Positions 14,451-26,420 of a stretch of DNA of 64,000 nucleotides are shown piece after piece; position 1 is the first letter of the stretch; the number at the start of each line of letters is the position of its first letter. The DNA is from Misgurnus anguillicaudatus. Lineage: Eukaryota > Chordata > Actinopteri > Cypriniformes > Cobitidae. The stretch is taken from assembly GCF_027580225.2 (NCBI RefSeq), contig NC_073351.2, positions 9,776,501 to 9,840,500 on the forward strand, given 5' to 3'. A program made the position numbers and the translations under genes. The notes beneath the pieces are model-generated. The model was given only the letters and a program-made list of their open reading frames with translations, did not search any database and was not told the DNA's origin.

Positions 14451-15390
14451 AGCCGATCCTCCCTATACGCAGGGTACGCAAGCTGCGTAGGGCCCCAAAC
14501 ACTATGGGGCCCCTTTGCTCTTAACTTTATGCGGCGCTGCACAGACCAGTTGGCGAGTGACATAATTATGCCGCGAGAGCACATCATCCAGTCTGATCTC
14601 ACGATACTTTTATTCCAGTTGTCAGTCAGTTTGTGCAACTCCGCATGCGGTCAACGTATCAATCGACATGCGTCATATGGATATGGTTTAAAGCTTTACG
14701 TCCGAAGCAGAAAACACAAAAAGCGCCTTATAAAACATTAATGTGTTCTTAATCTTTTTATTACTATTTATTCTTGACTAACCATGCAGTTAATTTATTA
14801 CGCTCCAGTCCAAATCCCCAGATTCAGTCCAGTGTGTTTTGTTAGATATGCTTGTATGCATCAATAATCAGAATCTTTCATACGTGTTAAAGAAATAATC
14901 ACATTGATTTATGCAAGATGTTGTGTGACTCTTGTTAGAATTTTTAAACAATGCACATTACGTCTAAAGTTTGCGTATTTAGAGAATTATTTATGTATTT
15001 ACCACTAGAGTCTGATCATGTCTTAGATTTTAAGCAAATTTAAAAATCTGTTGATTTGTTTGTAATAGCTTTTCTGACAGCTGTTTTGGGTTCATAATTT
15101 TCGAATTATTTTCTTGATGTTCTGCAGAATATATCTGGCAGGTAGACCTTGTTTTTTAAATAACAATGTAGATTAAGGGCTTTTCCGAAAACACATGTCA
15201 ATCTTATAATTAAGAAGTATTCTGATGAGTATCACAGTAATGTCCATATGGCAAAAATGTACAGCTATAAGATAATACAACATGTTTTTAGTGAATATTT
15301 ATGCAGAGATAGTAAATGGGGTTTTATGAACTCATTGACAGGGACCCCTCACAACGTTGCTTAGGGCCCCCAGAAGTCTAAGATCGGCTC
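14451..15390. mobile_element. Host repeat copy B, uninterrupted DNA-transposon-like element
   Basis: Starts AGCCGATC and ends GATCGGCT, with GTAGGGCCCC and TTAGGGCCCCC subterminally. It preserves the uninterrupted version of both insertion sites seen in copy A at 11205-12560. Confidence 0.5.
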
Positions 15391-16113
15391 ACTTATACAT
15401 TTTATACAAACTTTTATATTCTGGCCAGGAAACTTGTATTTTTTGCCGTTATGGGTTGTAAAATTAGAAATGTATTTGTTGTCCCTAAAATACATTTTAT
15501 AATATATGTTTATACATAAAGGTTTAAAGTAAATATATTATCAAACTCAAAAAATTACTTTCTATAATATGTATTTAGTACGGAGCCCGGCAGGTCACCC
15601 CTTAGAAAAAAGAAAACAAGACCCGCAAATCCGTGATCACGGTCATGTCATTCGTCCACTCAGTTTATAAACCATGCTCACAGATTATTAAACTGTTCCC
15701 TCGGTTTTGCAAATCATGATGATAATCCGTGCTCTTAGATTTGTAAACCGTACCCTCAGTTTTTGGAAATATCCAACAGGAATGGGAAGCTTGGAAAGCA
15801 TGAATAAAAGCAACAAAGCAATTTCTAAAATGAAGGAGGGGCTACAATCTGTGAGTACAATTTGCAAAACTGTGGGGACAGATTGCGAAAGCGTGTGCAC
15901 GGTTTATGAATTTGTGGGTACGGATTGCAAAAACTGAGGGTACGGTTTACAAATCTGAGAGCATGGATTGTTAACTTGTGCGTTTTGTGTATTAATCCGT
16001 GCGCATGGTTTGTAAAACTGAGGGAACAGTTTAATAATCTGAGTACAGTTTATAAAGGGGGGATGAATTATAAAATTGTGATCACAGATTTGGGGGTCTT
16101 GTTTTCTATTCTC

Positions 16114-16747
16114 TAAGGGTGTCACGATTTCGATTTTAAATCGAAATCGATCGAAATTAAGTCACAACCTCGAACTCCGAATTAAAAAATGGGATCGTCG
16201 ATGCTGCCACGCCCCCATGTCACGTCCGGTCGGCTTGCCAAGCGGGGTAAAATAAATTCTCAGAAGTGCCTTTAAAAACATCCATCCAGCGGAACGCTAT
16301 TTATATTTTAAACAAGAGGGATGTATTGCTACAACTCCTTGAAATGCATATCATAAACAGGATTACTACCTAGTGATCTGCCTTCGGACAGAGCGCAGCT
16401 CTCTGCACGTGCACGAGAGAGCCGCCAAGATTCAGCGGGTTATATTTTAAACAAAAGGTATAGTTTGCCTCAGCTCGCATGAAACGCATAAAACTGAACA
16501 AATACGTAAGGATTATTACTTTAGTTTATGTTTAGACTTTGGACAGATGCGAGAGTGCGTGCACGTGAGACAGAGAGAAGCGCAGCTGCTTATGACGCAC
16601 CGGTTTTATTTCTGATAATAGGAGTCCAAGACGCGCGCATTAAGTCTATCTGCGTGCAAGAAGGAATTCTCTATCTACAAGCTCTCTCGCGTAAAGTAAA
16701 GCCCACAAACCCCCATGCGAGGAAAAGCACGCAAGGGCATGTTAATG

Positions 16748-16807
<60 letters not shown>

Positions 16808-16923
16808 GGCATATAATTTTTTGTCTAAAAAAATTCATTTAAAAATCGAGAATCGAATTGAATCGTGACATCAGAATCGAAAATGTAATCGAATCGAGGA
16901 TTTGGAGAATCGTGACACCCCTA
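16114..16923. mobile_element. hAT-type non-autonomous element
   Basis: Exact 8-base target duplication CTATTCTC at 16106-16113 and 16924-16931. Ends TAAGGGTGTCACGATT and AATCGTGACACCCCTA. Subterminal ATCGA-rich repeats. Contains an (AAT)n tract. Confidence 0.88.
16755..16806. repeat. (AAT)n microsatellite
   Basis: About 17 uninterrupted ATA/AAT trinucleotides inside the 16114-16923 element. Confidence 0.95.
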
Positions 16924-17101
16924 CTATTCTCCAATGGGTGACCTGCCGGGCTCCGTAAATTAGCATATATTTAAAACATATTTTTGGCCAAAGAAAATGG
17001 GACAAACCCAGCTGTTGGGATAAATTAACCCAGAAAATGTTTAGATTTGCCTTGTACTCATGAAATGATCCAGATTGTTGACTAAACAGTAGTTAGTTAG
17101 A

Positions 17102-17775
17102 TACCTAATGCCGAGACTGCATGATTTTCAAACTAGTTGGGTCACAGATATTTTCAGACTGCGTGACTATCTGGGGTCAAATTGCATGATGCATGACCAT
17201 AGGAAGAATGGCTGACAACTTTGTCCCGGTCCACAAACTACGTCTCACAACCAAACGCACACAAGAAGTGACACGAAGGAAACAACGCGAGGTCACGCGT
17301 GCAAGACCGGAGTTCTCACGTGAGACTGGGATTATTATTAAAAATGGTAGCCCGCAAGAAGCTTGCAATACAAATTGCATGTGCGCTCATTTGCAGCAGA
17401 AAAAAGAAAAAGAAATAAAGATTAAATAAAGAAATACTCCTCCCCGAACTTCCAGCTTCCCTGTATGTTGCTTTTTCATTGGGTGTAGGTCATTGCCAAT
17501 GTTTTTTTTTTTTAGTCAAAACACATTTCACACTGCATGTTTTTGAATCGCTGACAGGTCCAGATATCTAGCATGCCAGATATCTCACAGGTGTTGGCGA
17601 CTTGTTGGCGATTCTCTTAGATCGCGTCTTTGATAAATCACACTTCGTGATTGTCACTCGCGTGCACGAGCATCAATTTGCCTGTGATTTCGAGCATTTG
17701 TCTGCGATTTCTCAAAACCTGTTGGCAAGTCAAAATCAGGGTTACAATCGTGCAGTCTGAACTCGGCATTAGGTA
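17102..17775. mobile_element. Non-autonomous DNA transposon
   Basis: Perfect inverted ends TACCTAATGCCGAG and CTCGGCATTAGGTA; the pairing continues through GACTGCATGATT and AATCGTGCAGTC. The target duplication is not obvious and the superfamily not assigned. Confidence 0.65.
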
Positions 17776-18680
17776 AGCTTACCTGTGTACCAGCTACAAA
17801 CCTCAAACGTACACTACAGGAGGAGTTCAAACCGCTTTTATTATGAAGAACATCAGACTCAAAGTAGAGCTGTAGGTTACTCAAATGATTAGACATCACA
17901 TGTTCTGCACTATAGAGACCTCCTATTAAAATGAAAGTGAAAAGATGAATGAACTGAGATCAAACCACGGCAATAAGGATCAATCATAACTCAAGTTGAG
18001 TACCGTCGGACAAGAGAGAAATTGAGGAGGATGGCGATATAGGAGAACTTCAGAAAAGAGGATGAAGTAGGTTATATCCACAGGGATACATGTCCCACTG
18101 CTAAAGATCAAATACATCCATGTAGCTACTTATTCACTTTGCTTCCTTAACTTTCTCTTCATCACTTTTATTATTAGCATTATCTTCTTTATACTCAGTC
18201 TATGTCTAAAACTTGACACAGGAAAACAGGACGAGATGAGAACATTATGTTAACAGAAGTGCTGCCTCATGTGGATTCATCTGCTGAGCCCATCTTCTCT
18301 ACATGGAGACCAGGCCTTTGTTTACAGTGCATTAGCCTCTTTACCACAGACTGATAATACGCTTGAGCATAAGATGGCAAATTAAATGTGTTTTGAATGT
18401 GCCCATCTTTTCTGTGAAACACTTTTAGCCCACACTGTGAGACTGACACAAATGTAGAGCGTCATATGCTGCTTTTACACACAAACAGAGAAGCATTTCA
18501 CAGTTCTCCATTACCTCCTGCTGAAAACTACGATATCAGACTAACTAACAAGTCAATGTGTGCGTGACCAGAAATTGATTTAATTATAAGCAGACTGCTG
18601 AAAGGACCGACATGGGTCTGGTGCTGGTCTAACAAATGTAAACTGCACATAACTAGCTTGGTCTTTTTGATGTTGGTTAA

Positions 18681-19852
18681 AGGTGCAGTGTGTAAATTTT
18701 GGGAGGATATATTGATAAAAATGCAATATAATATACATAACTATGTTTTCAGTGGTGTGCCTTACAAAATGAACTATTATGTTTTTAATACATTAGAATG
18801 AGAAATTTTTATCTAAATACATCACATGGCGTCATGTTTCTACAGTAGCCCTAAATGGACAAACAGCTCTACAGAGCGCATATTATCACTACGTTGTCTC
18901 ACTCTGTGTTCAGACTGCCACCGGTGAGAGCGTCAATAAAAGCTCTGGCTGCCCTGCCAGCCATAGATATGTATAAAGGCTAGATGGCTCAAGGCGGAGT
19001 CAGCTGTGTCGTCACTTGGCGGCCATCTTAGATCAGTGCTGCCATAGTGCTGCTCCCTGCTGCTGTGGACGGAAGGTGAGTGACATACGCCAACTAAAAT
19101 GCTCGTAACTTGCTGAATTCTTGACGGATTTACAAACGGTTTGGTGTATTACAAACCTTATTAACGTGGCTATGATTTGTGCTGATGCCGATGTTTAAAT
19201 TGCAATTTTTCACAAGTATGCAGTTAAATAGCCGCATCCCTGACGTTTATGACACACCAAGCCGTTTGAAAATCGGTTGAAAATTGAGCAAAATATAGTT
19301 ATTTCAGCACTACATGCACAATAGACTTTAATGTTATAACTGGACGAGCGGTCCTGTCCTGAGATGGCCGCCGTGTGACGTCGTCGGGTCCCATTGGCTC
19401 TCAGCGCCGGTGAGCCATCTAGCCTTTATACATATCTATGCTGCCAGCGACGCTATAGAAAAGGTGTATAGACGCTCTGACGTGCGAATGCATTCCCTGA
19501 ACTCCTCTCAAGCGGATGTTTCTGCCTTCTGATTTGTTGCTGCCAAACATTTCCGCCTTTCGTTTGGATGCCGTCGAACTTCGTCATAGCTCTTTACCAT
19601 AAAGTTGAACTGTTTTCAACTTTCCTCAATGCTTACACTGTCCAAGATGCGCCGCGCTGCTGCTAGCCGCCCCAGCTCTCATTGAAAATGAATGACTTCC
19701 GGGTACTTTGATGCTCTCGCCGGTGGCGGTCCGAACGCAGAGACAGACTTCAACATGTTTGTCCTGTGGTGAGGGGGGAGGTGTGGACTGAGCCGTTGGT
19801 TGCAATTCACAACCTCACCACAAGATGCCGCTAAAATCTAAACACTGCACCT
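18681..19852. mobile_element. TTAA-type DNA transposon, with a nested hAT
   Basis: TTAA at 18677-18680 and 19853-19856. Ends AGGTGCAGTGTGTAAATTTT and AAATCTAAACACTGCACCT form the TIRs. The TTAA site fits Kolobok- or piggyBac-type elements; no transposase is visible. Interrupted by 18962-19440. Confidence 0.8.
18962..19440. mobile_element. hAT-type MITE nested in the TTAA element
   Basis: Exact 8-base duplication CTGCCAGC at 18954-18961 and 19441-19448. TIRs are perfect for about 30 bases, starting CATAGATATGTATAAAGGCT. The long perfect ends suggest a fairly recent insertion. Confidence 0.92.
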
Positions 19853-19856
19853 TTAA

Positions 19857-19961
19857 ATGGATAGTTCACAAATAAATTCGGTATAATTTTTTATCATTTA
19901 CTCACCCTCAAGTTGTTCCTAACCTGTATAAATCACATCGTTCTGCTGAACACAAAGGAAA
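19857..19961. repeat. Fragment of the GATAGTTCAC TTAA-type family
   Basis: ATGGATAGTTCACAAATAAA, then TTTACTCACCCTCAAGTTGT and TTCTGCTGAACACAAAGGAA: the left end of a common cyprinid TTAA-type element. It starts directly at the TTAA closing the previous element and is truncated by the next repeat. Confidence 0.6.
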
Positions 19962-20940
19962 ATATGAAGAGTTTGGTTCCAAAACGCAATAAATGCCATT
20001 TTTGAAAAAAATGAGTTACTGCCAAAATCAGTATTATATCAGGTCAGTATTTAAAAGTACATTCTTAATTTTACGTGAAATCCAATATCCGCCATGTTAT
20101 TCTTTCATCTTTTCTCCCTTTTTTCCCAAAACACAATAAATGCCACTCCTCCTTTTTTACAGAATGCAATAAATCCGCTCCACAAATTACAGCGCACCAT
20201 TCCACGCAGTGTAAACAAACAATGGCGGTGCGTTGAGTACACAGAGTCCTAGTTTTTCTCATCTACTTTGTACTTCATGATCAACAAACAAACAAAAACA
20301 ACCTGTGGTTTTCTGTGACGGGAAAGAAATGTAAGCCATCAACATCTAATAATTTACGCGAGAGGCACTCGAAGCCGCTTGTTCTCCCGACAGCATCAAG
20401 CTTCTCTCGTGCTAATACATTGACCCCAGGGGATCTTATGAAAAATTTTCCATTATTTTACTCAGTCAACAAAAATCGAGCAGGACCAAAACATTTTACA
20501 GCTGATCGCTGTGAAAAATATTAAGTGACAACCTCAAGTATAACCGCAGCAATGACAGTGTTCTTAATATGACAAAGTAAGTGTTTTGATTAATGCCATT
20601 AATGTTTATTTGTTTATCGGTCTGTTCAACTAAATGAATATTAAAAGGCAAAGATGAATGCACATTTATACTGATCCAATAGATTTATAGAATTTTGAAA
20701 AAAAAAACTTGTCATGGATTTACTGCATTTTGTGGAAAAAAATCAGTTTTTACAATAAATCTTTGAAAATCAAGTTATGGATTTGAATTTTTAATGTTAT
20801 TATAACCTAAAGATGCCATGTGAAAGTTTGTAAGAGAAAATAGTGGTTTTCATCTTGTCACTTTCTTGGTATAGAAAACACGTTTTTACCGAAATTTGTC
20901 AAAATGGATTTATTGCGTTTTGGAACCAAACTCTTCATAT
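19962..20940. mobile_element. DNA transposon with 32-bp TIRs, GAAGAGTTT family
   Basis: The left end ATATGAAGAGTTTGGTTCCA is matched by the inverted right end TGGAACCAAACTCTTCATAT; the pairing continues through AAACGCAATAAA. A shorter relative is at 41579-41849. Confidence 0.75.
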
Positions 20941-20949
20941 TTTGAGTAG

Positions 20950-21215
20950 TGTTTGTAATCAGTTTGTAAATTTAACGATTTGCGTGAGTAGATTACATAC
21001 AAATTCAATGCAAAGTGAATGCAAAGACAAGATTAGATGCAAACTCGCGCATGACGAAGTGAATGGCGCAAAACAGGAAGTGTGATTGCCGTGAAAACAT
21101 GCACTATTCACCTCAAAGTAGAAAATAATCAACTCAAGTAAAAAATTTGCATGACACAAAGTTAAATCCTGCTTCGCGTTTGGTGTGTACGCAGCATAAC
21201 AGTTTTGGAGCACTA
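20950..21215. repeat. Dispersed repeat, inverted relative of 48815-49085
   Basis: Contains TAGATTACATACAAATTCAA, and at the other side GTTTGGTGTGTACGCAGCAT. The inverted forms of both occur at 49020-49060 and 48810-48835, so the two are inverted copies of one element. Confidence 0.55.
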
Positions 21216-21229
21216 TTGACTTCCACTGT

Positions 21230-23010
21230 ATTTTTTTCTACTATAAAAGTCAAAAACAGTCATGACATTAAACAGACAGTTATTTCTATACGAGTCAATG
21301 ACGTGACGTTTATTATTTTGTGTCCGTATGGTTTAATTAAATGTAAAAGGGTTAACATTTCAAAATAAATTAGCAGATTACTTTCTCTACATTCTCTATT
21401 TTGAGTCTAAAAATTTCTGGTTTTATTTCATTTTGAAAGAATATTTGGGGGATAACTGCAAAAATGTCAATGTGGTATAACCGGTCTGTGTCAGTTGGTA
21501 TAACTATTATATTTTAAATTAAAATATTAATATATTCATAAAAAATGTGGAATAAAATATAATCATCTAGTTTATTGTAATGTGATTTTGTTGCATACAT
21601 TTTTTACATCATTTGTCAAAGATTATTTAGAAAACAGAGCATATGTTAGGATAAATATTACAAAAACGCATTAAAATTTAAATTTAGAAATAACTAATAA
21701 AATTATATATATATATATTTTTTTTTTTGATGATTACGCTTACATGCCATCAAGGATATGGCATAATATTTAATATATTTTTCATTTTTTGACCCAATTG
21801 CCGTTTACACCATTTGACATTTTCAGGTGCATTCAGTTTTAACTTTCATAAAATTTGTGCAAATGTAACTTTTTTATTGCATAAAATTAACATAAATACA
21901 CTGTGCATTGAAATAAACCTGATGCGTGCTTTTAAAACATGAATTTCTCATCTTGCCAAACCGTTCCAATTCACATAAGTATAAAAGCTATTCTCAATGT
22001 CATCACATTCAGATGTGGTCCATTCAAATCCAGTCAGCATGGGATCTGACAGTAGAGTGTCTTTGAGTCAGAGAGACAGAATGGCTTTCTTTTCTTTCAT
22101 TTCACCAGATACCAACTGTCCTCATGAGATTCAAAATGGCCATGTTAATGGCCTCTTTATATGAGAAAGTGACACCTTTATGGAACAAAGAGAAAAGCAA
22201 GCCTTGGTAGTGCTGCATGTGTCTCCTGGTTAGCTTCCAGGGCACCTGTGGGGCCAGCTGGTGGAAAAATATGACTGAATACCGCCGACAACCCTGCAGA
22301 AGGCCCGATAGTGTCTCATACACCGAGTGCCAGGCTCACCGTGCCATCGCTTCAGGCCAAAGATGGAAGCAGATGCAGAAACACACTACTGGCAGGTTTA
22401 TAGCTCTCCCCTGTGTAGTATTTCACAGCGGCATAAATGTCCACTTTGATTTGAACCCTTAGACTTCATAATGAAACACTTGTTGCCCTTTTGTCTCATA
22501 TAGTTTTAAACAGCTCAGACTAATGAAAGTCCAAGTGACATAATGAGTCTACAGTGAGAGCAGCTTTGTTCAATACAAAAGGTCAGCTTTAATGAAACAC
22601 CTACGGCACATCGAACAAACTTCAGAGTGTAAAGAAACAACCTGGACAGTATCGTGCAGTTCAAGTTTCTTTTGAAATGTTTTCTTCCAAAATGCAATTT
22701 TTAAAAGTTTTTTTAAACATTTCATGTCTAAACACTTCAGAAGCACTTGTCTTGGTGTAACGCATGGATCATTTCCCAAATCGGCATAAAGCTGAGATCT
22801 TTTGTGGTGCATTATAACAAACAGAGACTCCCATTGAGGGTTCCTGATGAAAAATCCATCTTACTCTGGTAGCTGTCCAGACACCAGATGACTCCAGGTT
22901 GGATCCGCACCAGATCTGCGCTAAAGTTTGCAGTTCTGGTGCTGATCCGGCCCGCAGTCGTCTGCTGACTGGGTGATCTCTAGATGGTTTAGAGATGGCC
23001 ATTATATCCA
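21230..23010. other. Non-coding stretch, nothing firm
   Basis: 21410-21910 is very AT-rich. The 22080-22470 part has longer open frames on both strands without splice or family support. No gene called. Confidence 0.4.
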
Positions 23011-23018
23011 GTAGATCA

Positions 23019-23529
23019 GTGTTTCCCAATCCTGGTCCTCGAGGCCCCCCTCCCAGTAAGTTTTAGATGTCTCCTTATTTAAAATACCTCATTGAACTCA
23101 TCACCCTACTGAAAAATCCAGCTAAGACCAGCATAAGCTGGTGAGCTGGTTTAAGCTGGTCTTCCAGCTTGGTTTTAGCTGGTTTTGTTGGTGTAGGAAG
23201 ATAGTTTTGCTGGTGTAGCAAGCTGGTCTAGCTGTGTTTTGGTCACTTTTTAAGCTGGTCTAGCTGGACTTAGCTGGTCAGGCTGGAAGACCAGCTGGCC
23301 CACCAGCATGACCAGCTTTGTCAGGCTGGGAGGACCAGCTTAAACCACCTACAACCAGCTAACAGCTTATGATGGTCTTAGCTGGATTTTTCAGTAGTGC
23401 AGCCTCCTTCAAAAATGGTAAACATGTCTCCCTAACAAGCTGATGAGTTAAATCAGGTTTGTTAAATAAGGAGGCATCTAAAACTTTCTGGGAGGGGGGC
23501 TTCGAGGACCAGGATTGGGAAGCACTTCA
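23019..23529. mobile_element. hAT-type MITE, with a nested AGCTGG palindrome
   Basis: Duplication GTAGATCA at 23011-23018 and 23530-23537. Inverted TTCCCAATCCTGGTCCTCGA and TCGAGGACCAGGATTGGGAA. Interrupted by the element at 23106-23397. Confidence 0.75.
23106..23397. mobile_element. AGCTGG-rich palindromic MITE
   Basis: Ends CTACTGAAAAATCCAGCTAA and TTAGCTGGATTTTTCAGTAG are a perfect inverted pair. The interior is a minisatellite of AGCTGGT/ACCAGCT units in both orientations. Confidence 0.8.
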
Positions 23530-23585
23530 GTAGATCATCTTGGACTAGCAAGAAAGCAAACTATTGGATGATCATACTAGCTTAA

Positions 23586-24126
23586 AGGGACACTCCACTT
23601 GCTCATTTTCCAGCTCCCCTAGAGTTAAACATTTGATTTTTATAATTTTGGAATCCATTCATGGTAACATGGCTGCAGGAGGCGTAGTGATATAACGCAC
23701 TCCCGAAAAAATGGTCCCCTTGGATACTTTCAAAAGTAGGGGACTGTTTTTGGGTACTGCGTGGTATCACTACGCCTGCTGCAGCCATGTTACAGCAGCA
23801 AAGTGCTAATTATTACACCACAAAGAGAGTATAGTTCCTAGCCATATCGGCCTAGAAAATCGCAACTTTTAATTTTCTGTTGGTCTAAGTTCACAATGTA
23901 ACTACAGAAGAGTCAAGTTTTAAATAGGAAAAATATTGAAACTCTTTGGTTATTTTTGAGTGCGATGCTAATGGTCTAATCAGATTCAATGAATTATGCT
24001 AAGCTATGCTAAAAGTGCTAGCGCCAGACCCGGAGATCAGCTGAATTACAAAACGGTACAAATCAAATCTTTACCTCTAGGGCAGCTGGAAAATGAGCAT
24101 GTTTTTTTTTTAAGTGGAGTATCCCT
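23586..24126. mobile_element. TTAA-type MITE
   Basis: TTAA at 23582-23585 and 24127-24130. Ends AGGGACACTCCACTT and AAGTGGAGTATCCCT, with subterminal GCTCATTTTCCAGCT inverted at the other side. An inner palindrome (GTAGTGATA...TATCACTAC) lies near 23680-23780. Confidence 0.82.
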
Positions 24127-24130
24127 TTAA

Positions 24131-26420
24131 GGAAGTCAGGTTGGTTTGTAAAACAGCAGACCAGTTCCTGTTTCATCCAACCTGATCAGTGACCGGAATA
24201 GAGCATCTAGAATCCACCTATAATGTTTCAAAATACAGCTATCAGCTCAAGATGGATTTTCCACCAGGGCCGTGACCGCATTAAAATCAATAACACAATT
24301 CACTTCCCACACAGTTATCCAGCAGCCCGTTTCTTCCCACATGGCACCGGTGTTTCACGCAGCAGTTAGCTCTCAGATGAGTGGTGTCGGATGGATGGCG
24401 GTGTATCTCTCCCGCTGTGAGGTGTGCGTGATCGGCTGTTGGGTGAGTCTGAGGGAATAAGCGTTTGAAGGAAACACACTTGAGCGAGAGTTTACACTAG
24501 CATAACAATGCAGATGGTGAATGTGTGAAGAGTGAATTACAAACACGGTATGAACAGTGTGTTTATGAGCGTACAGGGTCTTGTTTTGGGTGTTCTTTAT
24601 GGGGTTCACAGCACAACTGCTCTGTGAGATGTTTCAATGCACCATGATTTCATTGCTTTCATCACTGTAGAAATGTCACCGCATGTTCAAAAGAGAATCA
24701 GACATCATTTATTTATGTAAGAAAATGAAAATTTTGTCATTACAGTAATTGACTTTTTATATGATTAGCATTCTTTGATCGTTTCATCAGCCTTGAAGGT
24801 GAGTCAATGATGAATTTTTGAGTTTTAGCTTTAAATCATAATTTTTCAAGGCCTAATAACATTCAGCAGCAAAGATTTTTATAGCGTCCTGAAAACACCA
24901 TAAAAGCAAGAATTGGAAAGTGAATTAAAGCATAGGCGGATCTTTATATATTCTGGGTCATAAACTTCAAGTGTTTGACATTTTCTCTGCAAAATGTTGT
25001 CAATGAGCCACACCAGCCTACCAAAGGTGTGAGAGGAGAATGCAAGTAAATGGTGCCTTTCTTCTCATACATTAGAAACAGTGAAGATCAGAAGACTATA
25101 CAAAGCGTAGCTGTTGTTATGACGACAGTGCTACACTTCTGTGTGCATTTTTCTTATAACCCTGTTCTCCACCTGTTGTAGAGACATCATGAGAAAAGAG
25201 AGAGGTGAGCTTACTGATCTCACAGAAATACATATTTTATGAGGTGGTTGTTTCTCACGAATTTGCAGAAAGTGAATTACAAAAACATGATTGTTAGAAG
25301 AAAACAATAATGAATCTCCAATCCTAACCCTGTCCCTAATCTTAATAGTGACTGGTGCAAATGCAAGTTGTACCAAAACAGATAGAATGTATGCCGTCTG
25401 ATTGGAACATGTGCTGCCTAATCATCAAGTATTGAGTAAGAATGTTCTGGATTTTGTTTCAGGTTTTTAGCAATGGAAGTGGTGTTTCTATCTGTGTATA
25501 CGTCTTGATTTTAAATGTCAGATAAAAAGTGATTCACAATCATATAATTAATGCTGCAAATATCAAGGCAGTTCACGATTGGTCATCGGTTGCTAGTAGT
25601 GCACTTGTATTCACACTGTAAACCTTGGCACTGCAGTTTAGGGGTAGCACCTGATCTGTTGTAGGCCTCAATAACCCAGGGTTAACTGTTTCCCCCCAGC
25701 GTTTTTTAAAAAAAAGTCCCCCCCCAGCATTTTTTATGATTTTCACAAAAGTTTAATGCCTTCCAGAATTTTTCTTCTTTATATAAACATACAATAGGTT
25801 GATTCTCACGAAATCCAGACTTAGAAGGTGTCCAACATCAGATTTTTTTTAAAAAGCCCTTGAAGCCAGTTTTTTTGCACATATAAGATTAAGGTCTGAA
25901 CTTACTATAACCATTATTTTTAGAGGATTTAAAACATATTTCCTATAGAATAGTATACATTTTTTAGATTATCATTATAAAAATTATCATTACCGCAACA
26001 TGATATTACATTAAATATATCCATTTACAAACTCATGTTTCGGTAATGAGAACTCAAACGTTGTCTAGGTACTATGACAAACAAAATTTCAACTTTTATC
26101 TGGAGAGAAAAAATAAGAATGGTTTACCTGGTAGCCATCTTGAGTGTCACAGTCAATTATGTCCCTTCCAACAATTTTTTTGAAATGTTAGTTGCTTGAG
26201 GGCTTAAACAATGATTGAAAAATGTTGCGAAGGATGAGAAAATTGGTCTTGGACACATTTATATTCCTTATTATTGTCTCTGCATTTACCAATGATCACC
26301 AAATACCACATGTTTCTTTACTGTAAATGTTTATAGTGTAACATGCACTGAAGCTTTTTATTTTTTAGATTTTTGAATTATAAATATTTCCATGTCAAAG
26401 AACCCAAATCCACTCATGGA
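24131..26420. other. Non-coding stretch with a repeat fragment
   Basis: No exon found. About 25690-25860 (CCCCAGCATTTTTTATGATT) is an inverted relative of 53370-53470. The rest is unrecognised. Confidence 0.45.

Larger units (their letters stand above)
15579..16957. mobile_element. DNA transposon with 22-bp TIRs, interrupted
   Basis: The left end TACGGAGCCCGGCAGGTCACCC is matched exactly by the inverted right end. The interior from 15650 to 16110 is a chain of degenerate ~30-base units (GTTTGTAAAACTGAGGGA-like) in both orientations, nearly palindromic. A hAT-like element sits at 16114-16923. No clear target duplication. Confidence 0.7.

Noticed and set aside
22102..22462. Overlapping open frames on both strands with fairly balanced composition
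   Set aside because: No recognisable domain, no matched splice sites and no partner exons; a conserved non-coding element is equally possible.
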